Positions 21,425-32,799 of a stretch of 64,000 bases of DNA are shown piece by piece. The translations under genes were made by a program, and so were the position numbers. Position 1 is the stretch's first letter, and each line of letters begins with the position of its first letter. This DNA comes from Haemaphysalis longicornis (lineage: Eukaryota > Arthropoda > Arachnida > Ixodida > Ixodidae). The stretch covers positions 106,285,344 to 106,349,343 of the forward strand of contig CM023450.1 of NCBI GenBank assembly GCA_013339765.2. The letters are read 5' to 3'. The notes under the pieces are model-generated. The model saw only the letters and a program-made list of their open reading frames with translations, had not been told where the DNA came from and searched no databases.

Positions 21425-22077
21425 GCGCACACCATTTTCGCGATCTAAGCATCATCCCCTTTTCTGCGAGGAGATGCGCCTTGCCCATGTCCAGGCCACC
21501 CACCGCGTTTTATTGCTCGGTTCTTGAGCCTTTCACAGCCCTTGAGTCATTTAAAAGAAATGTTTGACGGAACAAAAGACAACCTGCTTCTGGATACTGA
21601 TAGTAGGGGCTCAAGCAGGGCTGTAGTGGTAGTCAGAGTGACTGTAGTGGTAGTGAGAGTGACTGAGTATCAGACGTAAATGGTGAATTCATTGTCTGTG
21701 CCTACTTTTTTTAATGTTTGGCATATAAAACATTATTCCTTGTGCCTGTTTCATTTACCTACTGCGCCAAAAGTGTGTGTGTATGTGGGGGGGGGGGGGC
21801 ATTTTAGATTTTTCTAATCTAAGACCCCCCCCCCCCCCTAACTTGCACCATGGCGCCGTGGCGGTCCCAAGGGGGGGGGGGGCGAAGGGGGCGATAGCCG
21901 CCCCCCCCCCCCCCCCCAAAGAGGCCCTCAGCGTCTTATTTTTAGTCTTTTTAAGCATTCCACTTGCGCGAGGTTAAATCCCACTTGTGCGAGGCCGCAG
22001 ACGTGTTGCGACAGTCAGAAATGCGGGCTCGAGCCACCCGTTGCACCGCCTAAGGGGCGCCAAAAAATAAAGATATC
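21425..22077. other. No gene recognised; G/C homopolymers
   Basis: This spacer contains the paired G and C runs annotated at 21787-21917. Two CACTTG(C/T)GCGAGG copies about 26 bp apart lie at 21960-22000. No coding domain was seen. Confidence 0.5.
21787..21917. repeat. Two successive G-run/C-run inverted pairs
   Basis: G13 (21787-21799) is followed 25 bases later by C14 (21825-21838), with the self-complementary TTAGATTTTTCTAATCTAA between. G12 (21871-21882) is followed 18 bases later by C17 (21901-21917). Each pair can form a G:C hairpin, and single G-runs could form quadruplexes. Run lengths may be inaccurate. Confidence 0.8.
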
Positions 22078-22513
22078 ATTACAATGTACAGGGAAAATAG
22101 ACAAACACTACCTGAGCCTCATCACTCCCTCACTCGCAGGGACCAGACGATAATACGCGGCATACAGGCAGGTTGTCTGGCCCACCCAACACTACTACAC
22201 AAGGTGTATCCGCACCAATACCCCGAGCTCTGTCCGTTCTGCCAGACTAGCAAAGGGAACGTTACAGCACGTCATCCTACAGTGCACCGCACTAAAGGCA
22301 CCAATACCCGACACACCTTCCCTTTTCCCCTTCCCCTTAATGAGCGATGGGAGATCCTTCGGCTCAGCCCCTCCGCAAACGTCCACGCGAGCCTAGCGGC
22401 CCGTGGGCGGGAGTTGCTAGCCCGGTACGGGGCCTGGGAATGAGGCTCCGCTCCCGTCGGCATGTCCCGGCTCACTCTTTCGCATAATAAAGTTTGATCA
22501 ATCAATCAATCAA
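22078..22513 (+). mobile_element. 5'-truncated LINE 3' end with CAAT tail
   Basis: This plus-strand LINE fragment has the C-terminal region of ORF2, then a short 3' UTR, AATAAAGTTTGAT and a (CAAT)4-like terminal repeat ending near 22513. RT, endonuclease and RNase H are lost. The short-repeat tail is the usual end of several non-LTR families. The 5' junction is set near 22078, where homology-like text begins. Confidence 0.75.
22084..22443 (+). pseudogene. LINE ORF2 C-terminal remnant
   Basis: The peptide starts YRENRQTLPEPHHSLTRRDQ and continues IIRGIQAGCLAHP, the region between RNase H and the zinc knuckle in tick LINEs. LCPFCQTSKG gives the first two Cys. The expected His and Cys follow in another frame as TLQHVILQC, so a frameshift lies near 22260. 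After a return to the first frame the tail reads NERWEILRLS and ends in GAWE. It is non-functional. Confidence 0.75.
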
Positions 22514-25500
22514 CTGTGTCGCTAAGTGATTTGTGCGTTTACACGGCATAAGCGCACACGCCTGCATGGTTATCACATCCTCCGCAGAACTGGCGCAAGG
22601 AGGGGAGCGGTTCTTTATTCGCCCCCCCTCCCCCCTCCCTCCCTCCCCCTCCCCAAAACCATTGTCTGGGATCGCTACTGAGATGGCGGCGAGTAAGAAG
22701 AGGAGAATGGCCTTCGTGTCCGGCGCTGCATAAGGAAAAGGTGAGCAAGATGAGAAACGGAACCTGACCGACTATCGCGAGCTTCGGTGTTCCAAGGCTT
22801 CTGCGGTTTCCGCACGTACCCCAGCATCATTTCGGTGTGTTCCCCCTTGAAAATATAAAAAAACTAAGAATAAAGTAACGAAATTGCAAAGGTCTATGTA
22901 ATCTTCCACCCATAACAGGCGAAAAAAAAAATCCACGAGAAGCGAGGAAAGAAACAAAAAATATGTACAAAAAGAAGTTTATATGGAAATGAATCTGAAG
23001 GTGTACCTAATACAGCTCCCTCGTTCAATTAGCTCAAAAGCAAGAAAAGAAATAAACATACAAAATCATGAAATAAGTACGTTCCAATTTAATGACTGAA
23101 ATCTCAAAGCTGTAACTTTTTTCCGTCCCCTCCAGCGAATAACTAAAAAAATATCTAATGCTAAGAAAACAAGCTGTTCGGGTTGACGTGTTTCTTCAAT
23201 TCAATGCTGCTAAATAAACGCCAGGATCGTGAAACAGAGAAGCGGTGTAACTATGCTTACGCATTAGTAGAAAATTAAACAAAAAGAAAAACTGACTCTT
23301 ATAAACAACCCCATTCCCCGCCACCGGCCTGTTGTGGTTATACGTGTCTGATATTGCGTATGCCAGTGCAAGCAACAGAACGCGCAGAAATAAAGAAAAA
23401 GGAAGCGACCACACCGTTTCTATACCATTAGAGCTTTTGGACAATAAGGCAGCGAAGAAAAAAAAACAGAAAGGCGGCCTCCATATATTTTTAAGAGACC
23501 ACGCAAAGCTCCATGATCTCCGAGAATCTTGTCTAAATAGAAGGTTAAAAAAAAAGGAAGGACTGCGCAACTGGTCTTAAAGAGAGGTCTGCTCGGACGA
23601 ATGAAATCGGAGCCGCTCAAATCGGCCGTTCGCGTGCGTTCGCGCCGGTACATCTCACGGCGGATATCATCGAGCGTAGCATTCGCCCCAAGACGGCCAC
23701 GTCTTACCAGTACAGCCGGTTGAGCTCTCAGCCACCAGTGGTCCTACCCTCCAACGCATGGGCATCGCCAGCGGAAAACGTACTTCACCAGACTAGTGCT
23801 AAGCGGGCAAGCAAAGATAAAAAAAATGGAAGAGGGGGCGAGACAGGTGAAAACACTCGGCGCTCTACTGAGAGCCGGCAGCAACTCGAACAAAGCCGTT
23901 GAGTGGCGTCATCTAGGGAGGGGAAGGGCAGTGGAACGGCCTCCGACAGCGTCTTCCATTACTACCCCCCTCCTCGCCGACAGGCCAGCAAAAACCATCG
24001 CCCCGAGCTCGTTGTCGCTAGCGCCGATGGGCTGTCTTTCTTTCTGCTCGGCCGCCATTGCGCCTTTTCTTGTCCGCAAATCTGGAGTAGCAGCAGCAGC
24101 AGCAGCAGCAAGCTAACTCCCTTCACCATCAGCGAACTGCCTGCTCGCTGACCGTTATGTCGTTTTTTGCGTGACCCGCTACTTTTTTCTCCGCTTTTAA
24201 TGTCTCCCTCCTTTGTGTCGCCTCCCAGAAGCGGACGAGGGCGATTCTCCGAAGCGGCCAGTAGTGGCACCGGCCACTGAAGCTTTCGCCAAGGAGAACG
24301 AGCGCAGATAAGAGGCGCCCGCGGCTGCCTTCAGGAGCACTGGACGGCGCACGCACGCACGCACGCACACACAGGTTCACCCGGCTGTTCGCGACCATTG
24401 AGCAGCGGCGACGATAGCCAGGCTGATCAGGCGCGACCATTACGTGGCCCGTGATGCCTGTCGACGACGGGGCTGGTCCGCTTCCCTCGGCGCCTGGCAA
24501 GCATGTGTACGGACCACAGGTGGACTACGAAATAAACAAGCCCTTGCGCACTCTCCGTTCGTATGCGACGCCGCTGATTTCTGGGACCCGCTTGAAATAA
24601 AACTTGATGATTGGGCAGCGGAAATATATTAGCGTCGATAGGCAATCGCGGGGAGCGGGTGAGGTGGTGTGCGTCTAGCTGCGGCCTTCTTGCTGGGTCG
24701 GTGTTGTCGGCGCGGCGTCAATACACTGCCTAGAGGCGCGAATCCGGCAAGCACTGGAAAGAAAACAAAACGGCAACAAAGGGAACGCGGATCACGTTTT
24801 TGACGCTCATGACGGCAACTCATTTTGGAGCGTAAAATAACCGGTGCTTCGTTGATGCCGACAGTTTGCGTAGGCTTTGTTCTTCTTTTCGTTTTCATAG
24901 GGCTTCGTCCTGTTAAAAATGCAGGAACATGCGTTTTATATTACGGTGTTGAGCGCCCGCACGGTGGAAAGAGCGTGCTCGTAAACAAGTAATGTCAGAA
25001 CGAGTTCACGCTCGGGGGCCACTTTGTCGAAATTGAAATTGTTTAATGCGTAACGGATGCATCTTACTCTACTCTTCCATTTGTGGCGAGTGGGAGCAAA
25101 AAGCCACAAGTATTTTTTTATTCTTTGGTTAGTGTGTAAATGATGCTTGAATGCGTTTGAGTCCTACAGGGAAGCGGAAACATGATAAAGAAATCGCGTT
25201 GTCTGTTACCACCTTTGTATTCTCATAAGCAGAACACATTTTGGAGTAGGGAAGCTAGATTTTTCTGGCGTCGCGTTTTCGCGTATCATCTGTAAAGTTG
25301 AATTCAGGGAACTCTGGGGGCAATTGAGAAAAAAAAAAAAAAGAGATACCTGGAACAGCGTACGAACAACGCGTTCAGACGCCCGAACTGCTCAAACATT
25401 AGTAGCGGTGATAATCTTCATACGTGTTCAGGAACATTCATTTCAATTTACAGTCTAGCAGACCTCAGGCACACCTTTAGTGCATAATAACGGTTAGAAG

Positions 25501-25620
25501 CACTCAGTTAATTAGAATTACACGTGACATTTTATTTACAAAAGGCCACATTTAGTCAAGGCAGACATTTATTGAACGCCTGCTTATAGAAATGACAATT
25601 ATGCTGATTTTGCGCATATA
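22514..25620. other. No gene recognised
   Basis: No domain-bearing ORF. 23.0-23.6 kb is A-rich. 23.7-24.9 kb is CpG-rich with an (AGC)n run at about 24090-24109 and a CACG run at 24346-24368. Several frames are open there without motifs. AATAAAAC near 24596 might be a polyadenylation signal, but no transcript body is recognisable. Confidence 0.45.
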
Positions 25621-26001
25621 TACAACGATGGGTCATCAACAACCAACTCATACACGTGAGCTTTTACGGTACCTAACCTGCAAATTGATGAAGGAGTCAA
25701 AGTTTGACCCCCCACATCATCGATGGCTGGAGAGCTTTATGCTATGTACTTGGCAGTGGCATTTATCGCTGCCTCGACTTTCTTGACTACACGGGCTATC
25801 TTCACAGATTCTAAAGCGGCTCTTCGAGCTCTAAATCCTATTTCGGCACACGCTCACAACAACATTTTAGTAAGGCGCGGCTGTGATCTGATGGCGACTG
25901 AAATAGGGACTGCCCAGAGAATAATATTTCAGTGGATTCCCCGGCGCATTAGGACACGCGGAAATTCCCGAGCCGTACAATTCGCTGCAGCAGCTCATTG
26001 A
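25621..26001 (+). pseudogene. RNase H domain remnant with in-frame stops
   Basis: The frame reads YNDGSSTTNSYT, stop, AFTVPNLQIDEGVKV, stop, PPTSSMAGELYAMYLAVAF. It then has RAIFTDSKAALRAL and ISAHAHNNILVRRGCDL, and finally GNSRAVQFAAAAH. The catalytic set is recognisable: Asp in YNDGS, Glu in AGELYA, Asp in FTDSKAA. The fourth acidic residue appears mutated (GNSRAV where GNSRAD is usual). Two in-frame TGA codons and a later frame change make it a pseudogene. Confidence 0.75.
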
Positions 26002-26228
26002 CAACAGTACCCATGTAGCATCGTTCCTACACACTCACCCACACCTCTTTAATGACCCTGTCCAGCCTGCGGGGCACTCGACACTTATTACCAATCCCTC
26101 TGCGAATGCCCAGCAGACCCACCCCCCTAGTTTTCTACCCTCACCTCTGCGATCAGATGTTGCGTCACCCGAGGGAGTGTTGACCCCCTCCTGGGTCCTG
26201 GTGGTCACGGCGGCTCTCCCGGCCTCAC

Positions 26229-26263
26229 CTTCCTTCCTTTCCTTCCTTCCTTCCTTCCTTCCT
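26229..26263. repeat. TTCC tetranucleotide microsatellite
   Basis: A (TTCC)n run with one interruption. It coincides with the end of the LINE fragment and may descend from its terminal repeat. Confidence 0.85.
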
Positions 26264-26363
26264 AAGCCCTTAATTTCTCTGGCTCGTAATGCTTGAAATG
26301 CTTTGTTAACATCTCTACGCAAAGTTTATTCGTTTGTATACCAATGCAAACCATTTATGTATC

Positions 26364-26614
26364 TGTAGGAAGCAGACTCGGTAGGGTGCGGTGGCCTCCT
26401 ACATTTTATTGGAGAGAGCGCAAGCCCGGCCAGGAGTGCGAGCGGTGCAGACATGCGGCCGCCCAGGCGCTCGGTCGCGTTCGATCTGTGTGTCCTCTCA
26501 CGTGGCGCGTGGCTGCTGACGCAGCTGGGCAAGCTCCGCTGCTGATGATGATTGTGGGATGCAGGGGTGATGATGATAGTGGCGCTGTTAGCGGGTGAAG
26601 CTGCCGCCACTACA
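26364..26614 (-). mobile_element. Solo LTR with 4-bp target duplication
   Basis: The 251-bp unit has termini TGTAG...CTACA. TATC occurs exactly on both sides (26360-26363 and 26615-26618), a 4-bp target-site duplication typical of Gypsy-type and some other LTR elements. On the minus strand CAATAAAAT (complement of the 26403-26411 area) lies about 41 nt before the end, as expected for an LTR R/U5 region, and TCATCATC runs lie in the presumed U3. It resembles the unit at 21092-21343 at the CCACTA-side end. There is no internal coding region, so recombination between two LTRs probably left it. Confidence 0.7.
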
Positions 26615-26618
26615 TATC

Positions 26619-27245
26619 CTTTCTTGCTAGCGGCTGTAAATAATCTACTTTTGTGTATGTACTTACTAACAAGATTATGTCACTGTGAGACCTCTTTCTG
26701 ATTAAATTTCACTTCGCGATGTTGCATACCATCTAAACAAGGCAGATATCTCCGAACGACCCTTCCACTCTGTCGTTCTGTGCTCCTCCATCGCTAGCTC
26801 TGTTGACAAATCTACGCAATTCTGCAGAGTAACGCTAAAATTTTATCGACTAGCCGCCTCCGCTGCTCGCGCAACGACAGCAATATGTAATTTAATTTCA
26901 CTGAATCGTTCTTTCGGAAGTTTGCTCCCATTATAGTCCTTAGCGACTTCCATAAAATATCGAGTATGATTTTTCTTCCGCCGGCTTTACCGCTCGGCGT
27001 CCTAGAAATGCTGATAAATGTGGCTTGATTCAGTTATCGTGAACAGTAAAGAAAGACAGCCAGAGCTGCTGGGAAACTCAATGAGGCCCACATTTTTCGC
27101 GTTGAATCCTGTGCGCGATCGGAAACCCGCAAATTCACACCTGTCTTTTTTCTGCCAATTTACTTCCCGCCTTTGCAAGAACGCTGCGCGCGCGTATAAT
27201 TTGTGCGGTATTTCTCGAACATAGCGCAGGTGAACGAAGCTCTTA

Positions 27246-27246
<1 letters not shown>
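26619..27246. other. No gene recognised
   Basis: AT-rich unique-looking DNA with short ORFs only. Confidence 0.5.
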
Positions 27247-27327
<81 letters not shown>

Positions 27328-27342
27328 TATAGTATGTATATG

Positions 27343-27403
<61 letters not shown>
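27247..27403. repeat. Compound (TA)n-(TG)n microsatellite
   Basis: About 78 bases of alternating AT (27247-27324) are followed by a short TAGTATATAGTATGTATATG bridge and about 60 bases of alternating GT. Both tracts can adopt non-B DNA structures and are probably polymorphic. Confidence 0.95.
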
Positions 27404-27404
<1 letters not shown>

Positions 27405-30400
27405 ATAACAGTGCTGCTTAATATGCATCTGAACAGAATCGTTGATGTCGTTTATCGCAAACAAATGAGGAAGTATCAGGAAGGGGGAGTTCCGCCTCCA
27501 CACAGCCTCTGAGAGCTGCGACTGGCGGCGCATTGATCGGAACTAGCGAAGCGCAGGATCGGGGGTAAGCGGGCAGACGTGCACGGCGGCGTGGGTTCGC
27601 TAACACCTTCTAGATAAGAAGAAAGCTTCAGCAATGAGCAGACTGCTGGCACAGACTCCGGTGACTTATGAAGCCAAGTTTAAAATAAAAACGACGAAAT
27701 ACACCAATTGAACTGCGGTATGATTAGTTAATCGGCCTTTTATTATGAGTCGCTGCCGATGGTATTAACACGGCCTTCTTATCTAACAGGCATTGTTTAT
27801 ACACGTGTTCGTGCGTATTCCTGTTCCTTTGGCAGAGGTGAATGTGTCGGCCCGTGCGGCACGGTTATCGGAAATCGAGTTACGCAGGGGGATTATTCGG
27901 CTTTTAATACGTCGACAGGCGTGAGCGCGATGATCGTGCGAGGCGGAGCGCTCCCGAAATGGGAAGCGAACGGGCGGAGTTGGGACTTGGAAATGGCTCA
28001 GTCAAACTGTACTAAAACCGGTTCCATATTTTCTGTTGTCTCTGTCATGTGCGCGTCTTTTGTTATCTATATTGAAGACAAATGTTTACGGAATGGTTAA
28101 GAGTGTAACCGCGTTGAACCGTTTTTTTTTTAAGGTTGGTTGCATCGATATCAACATTTTTCGGCACAAGAGCCAGTCATTTTTCACCGACGTCTTCTTT
28201 CAACCAGCATCCCTATGACTAGGTATGATGTCTGACAAGGCGTCTTGAAATCAGACAAGGCGGTGAACAGGCTTTGCATTGAGAATGTGTGCGACAGCGA
28301 AACGACTTTTTTTTTGTTAAATTGATTCATATTTGCATTTTAAGCGTGCCCATCAAGAGTCTGGCTGTGAGGCATGCGCAAGCGAAAATCTTCAGTTCGA
28401 GCGCTCCTGCATTTTTGTATTTTCATTGAACTAGAAACGCGAGTGCCAACTGTCGATAAATCGAATCGCTTAGGTTATATGCGAGCGCAGCTGAACGTCC
28501 TGACCACTATGTCCCGATGTCGGGTTGCTGAAAATTATGATCACCCATATAACTCGGATCCCGGCAGTCCGCGAACAGACGCTGCCCTTAGGGCGAAGAA
28601 TTCGGATTTTTTTTTTTTGGACCATCCGTAAATCCCTGTAAAGTATTTAAAGTATTTACGTTGAAGCCTGACTTTGATAATCAGCGTTTCTCCGCTGTTT
28701 GGGCTCACTTTGCTTTTTATTGCTCATTATGTTGTGGAAAACTGCTTCAACAAGATCTTCATCGGAATTATGCCTTCGCCTTCGGATTACTTGGGCATCG
28801 TACTCATTCGTTGCGGCGCGTTCGTCGCACGCGGAAATACACCTGCACGTACGCACACAGAAGCACAAGCTCACTCGCAAGACAACGTTGTTTTTCCCTC
28901 ACTCGTTCTCCCTTCCCGGTCAAACATTGTCTGAGAAAACACCATCACCATAAAATAGGAGCTTGAGCAAAGGGCATCTGTTCATCCGAGCAGGGATACG
29001 GGCGTGCCGCCAAAATAAAACAGCGCATTACTGGCTGCACCATGAACTGAGGGCGCAAGACGAACGGACAAATGGGCAGACCCGGTCAGCGCACCCGGAC
29101 ATCTGGAGTACATTATAACCACTGAAGAAAGAAAAAGCAAGGGAGGAAGGGAAAACCCTGCGAGATACTCGGGGGAAAGTAAACAGTAGCGTGCACTTCC
29201 TTCGAGCACGGCAGGCGCGCGCGAATCAAACAAAGCCGCGCGGGAACACGCTGCCTCAATGCCGTTCCGGGGCAAAAGCGGTGCGCTCGACCGGACGGCT
29301 GCAATTATAATCGAATGCGCCACGCGGAACTCCGCAGCGCTGCACCTGAAATAACACAGCGTTTCTTTTGGGGCTCGAGAAGAGGCGGCAATTTCTTTGT
29401 CTAATCATTTTCGTCAATCCGTTACCTGGCGACAAGAGCTGGTCAACATGCGTGATGACTACACGCCTCCCGGATTAACAGGAAGCGTTTTTTAACGGTG
29501 CATTGGGTGTTCGGACAATGCTGGCGTCGAGAGTACACAAAAGGCCTACTATGAGGCGTGCGGAGTACTTTCAGTTGGCGCAGAACAAATGATACATCAC
29601 AGCAACCGCCAAGTTTTCTGGCATCGATAACAAACTGACGAGAGAACACCCTGTAGGAAGTGCCACCGGCCTCACAACAACCGATTTTCCGACAGTGGGC
29701 CTGGTGCTGCGATGTCGACTACCTTCGGGCTACAGCAAAGCGAGGATGTCATTGCGCTGTGGCGGCGGTTGAGACGTATGGGGACTCGGCTCGGTAACAA
29801 ACAGAGGAACTATGGAGAAAACCCCGGTGCCGTGACTTCACTGCAGTGTCGTTGAGATGACTACCGCGCACCCCTTGATACGCGAGTGTCAAGCACACGC
29901 CGTATCCAGGAATATCGACATAAATCTAACGTGATCATAGAATGCTTTCAAACGACCGTCGTGATTCTTGGACGAAAACCGGCATTGTTATCCCATACTT
30001 CAGGCCTCTACCATGAAATCTGGCCTGCTCCATCACTTGTAACTCTGCCATCGTTAATGACCATATCTAGTAGTTTAGCGTTGGCTGGCGTCCCTGATTG
30101 CATGATTGCGGTTGTGGCTGACGTCGCGCTTTCGTTGCCATACAACATCTAACTCCACTGTATAGCAGTTTTTCTGCACAGATTTTTGTGGTCGAATGTG
30201 GACTGGAATTACTTCTCTTAGTGTAAGGCAGACTGACTCAAATCGCTTACACAAACCTTGCAATGGCTCCGAGGTAAGCGCAGCCGTTCCTTTCCTCTCT
30301 CTCTCTTTTTTTTTTTTTGAAGCTTAAGTACGCGCACCGAATGCAATGGTTGGTATACCACTCAAGACAAAAGAAAAAATAGAATAAGACAGAATCCATC

Positions 30401-31630
30401 ACCCACATCACAGTCCCAAGTCAGTATACAGGTATTTATCACCGATATCGGCAATATTTCCCCAACTAACCATCCTCTCATCTCTCTCTAAACAACACCA
30501 GCGACGCATGCCATCGGCGGCGCCTACAAACCAGACGTTCGACAACACCAAAATTCAAGGCCACGTGTCACCCACTATGTACCTTTGCGAACGCTCATCC
30601 TGAAACCCCACCCCGTACCACCTGGTGTGAGCCTGCCCCTTCCACCCAAACGCAATTCCTTCCTTTCCCTAGAGCAGTGGAAGTGAGAGCTGACCAGCTG
30701 ACTGCCAAGAACATAGGTCAACTTTTTGTATCGCCCAATAAGGGCTTCCATGACTTACGACTGTTCGGGCAAGAAAGGGTGCCAAGAACACCATTTTACG
30801 CTCAGATAAACGCTTACCAACGACAAAAATAAAATGTACATAAATAATATTAGAGACCTTTTATCGGGAGGTCAAACAAACGCTAGATGGTATGATGATG
30901 GAAAGTTTCTGCATGATCAAGACAGGTCGCTCATTTGAAAGGCGAGATGTTTTCCTCAGGAAGTTTAAAAATTACAAATAAAATCTCACCTGTCTGTCTG
31001 TCTATCACGCAATGCCGTCCGGTCGCGAAGAGGATCCAAAATTAAATCGAAACAATATTCCTTCCATGTGCCTTCTTTGTCGCACGCCAGACGCCTGGTG
31101 AGATCCCGTGCAGAAGTAAGAGGCCGCCATGTGCGGGAAGTGTTCCGAGTGGTGTCGGCCCTTGGTGTCTACGTCCACTAGCTCTCTTTCCGACCACGCG
31201 GTACGTGTCGCCAAGGCAGAGATCGACGAAGTTCTCTCTATGTCGGCGCTGTTGCTAAGAGAGCCGAATGACGTTACAGTGAACGGCCGCGAAGTGGTCT
31301 CCGCAATTCCACACTCGTTCATCACCATCGCCTGCAGGCGCACCAGCCCCCAGTGGGGGTCTGTCCATTCATTCCAACGTCCGTCCCTCCGCCCGTCGAA
31401 TGCAGTCGCTCTTCGCCATAATTGCGACGGACCATGCGAAGACGCGCATATTTCTTAACAAGAAATCTGTTTCGAGTCGTTTCTTTATTCGGTACCTTAC
31501 CCATTATTATTCACTCAGCACCGCGCTTTCCCCCTGGCGCTCCTTCACAGACCTGCGGCTGTTCTGAAGGAGCGTTAAAATGTCGTGCAATCTGACGTTT
31601 TAGAGTCTTGCCGACGTCAGACAAGCAACT
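27404..31630. other. No gene recognised
   Basis: I recognise no domain or repeat in these 4.2 kb. Open frames such as 27759-28100, 28661-28966, 28982-29323 and 31129-31458 overlap others on the opposite strand and carry no motif. 29.0-29.3 kb is CpG-rich. Around 30300 there is a CT-then-T tract. A real small exon could be hidden here, but nothing supports a specific call. Confidence 0.4.
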
Positions 31631-31715
31631 ACCGCGGCTGGAAATCGTACTTGCGACCTCGTTCTCAGCACCTCAAAGGCTTAGTCACTGACTCGTCACG
31701 GCAGGTAGCTCAGCG
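31631..31715 (-). mobile_element. Diverged tRNA-derived SINE head
   Basis: On the minus strand GTCAGTGACTAAGCC, GAGGTGCTGAGAACGAGGTC, GCAAGTACGATTTCC and AGCCGCGG parallel the tick SINE head (GCTCAGTGGCTA..GCTGAGCACGAGGTCGCGGGTTCGATTCC..GGCCGCGG). The B-box is weakened. The body downstream is not convincing. Confidence 0.45.
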
Positions 31716-32681
31716 ATTGTGTCAGTAAAATATAGGTCGCTTTTAGGGAACCACTCGTTGCGCATTACTGATTTTAACAGCGTAGCACGTGTATTTTACT
31801 AATACTTCGAACTGGGTGTTTAGTTCTAAATTACGAACTTATTATAGTTATCAAGGATGGATTTTAGCTGTTCGATTTTGGTTTTTGTAAGCTCGACACA
31901 TACTTTTAAGAATATCGCTATAAAATATGACGGATTGAATATTCGAGCACCTACAAAAAAGTCAACAGGACGGGTGAAAATAAATAGTAGTAAAAAAAAC
32001 AACGGGTGGTTCATACAGAACAACGTATTTACAGGCAAACGAGAGTGCGATTACAGTAAAAAAAAAACTGACGAAATGCGTGATCAAATCAGCTTAATAA
32101 ATATATTTTTGGTTAAGTGACGGTGTTTTAGTGCGAACTATGCAGGAATCCTGCACTCCCCCTTAATCCAGGCACTACGACCATGGATATTTGATGGAAG
32201 CATGCATTACAAGGAGGCTTTGAAACAATCTGAGACGTGTTTGTACTAAATATCCATTTTTCCGCAAGGATTACTGACATGACATGACAGTACAGTTGGC
32301 GAAAACCCTTTTCATGCAAAATAGGCGTGAAACAGTAGTAGGTGGTACGAATATAAAGCTCGTTTTGGAGATGTGTCGGCACGTTTGCGCTATCACTCAA
32401 GGACATATATAAATTTCCTCTTAACGTTTGTCTACAGAGAACGGCTCGCATGAGGGGAAAAATGTTAGCTTGACTTTCAAGTTCTCAGATAAACTTCTGT
32501 CCCACTACATCAAGAATCCTCATTGCGCTCTTATTCACATCAGTCCCCAAAACCTATTTTTATCCCATACCCGCATAGACGTTAGCCCAGACGGATGCCG
32601 ACCTTCATTCGAATGCGTCTCTCTCTCCTCAGCTCTGAATCCCAATCCTACGCACTTTTAAGGCGACATGCTTTCGCTTTC
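31716..32681. other. No gene recognised
   Basis: AT-rich; a 107-codon minus frame at 32128-32451 has no recognisable motif. Confidence 0.45.
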
Positions 32682-32799
32682 AACACATCTCGAGGCAACT
32701 TACCGCGTCACTCACCCTACGGAATGAAGACGGCCGACAAACCTCAACCCGGCTCGTTACACGTTTGTACTAACAGACACCCTAACCTACGTACAAGCT
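32682..32799. repeat. 118-bp direct repeat, copy 1
   Basis: This block is repeated at 35430-35547 with only two differences in 118 bases, both inside CGAGGCA(AC/GA)TTACC. It starts AACACATCTCGAGGCA and ends CTAACCTACGTACAAGCT. One frame is open through both copies (containing LPRHSPYGMKTADKPQPGS), but orientation and function are unknown. Flanks are unrelated on both sides. Confidence 0.85.

Larger units (their letters stand above)
25621..26265 (+). mobile_element. LINE fragment: RNase H to C-terminus
   Basis: A plus-strand fragment of another RNase H-bearing LINE. It starts at the first RNase H strand, runs through a Cys/His knuckle (CGALDTYYQSLCEC, from about 26070) and fades into a TTCC microsatellite at 26229-26263. 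The RT part is missing. Its RNase H sequence differs clearly from those at 2.6 kb and 55.8 kb, so it belongs to a different family. Confidence 0.7.

Noticed and set aside
27002..27533. Frames encoding Thr-His or Tyr-Ile repeats
   Set aside because: Pure translations of the TA/TG microsatellite.
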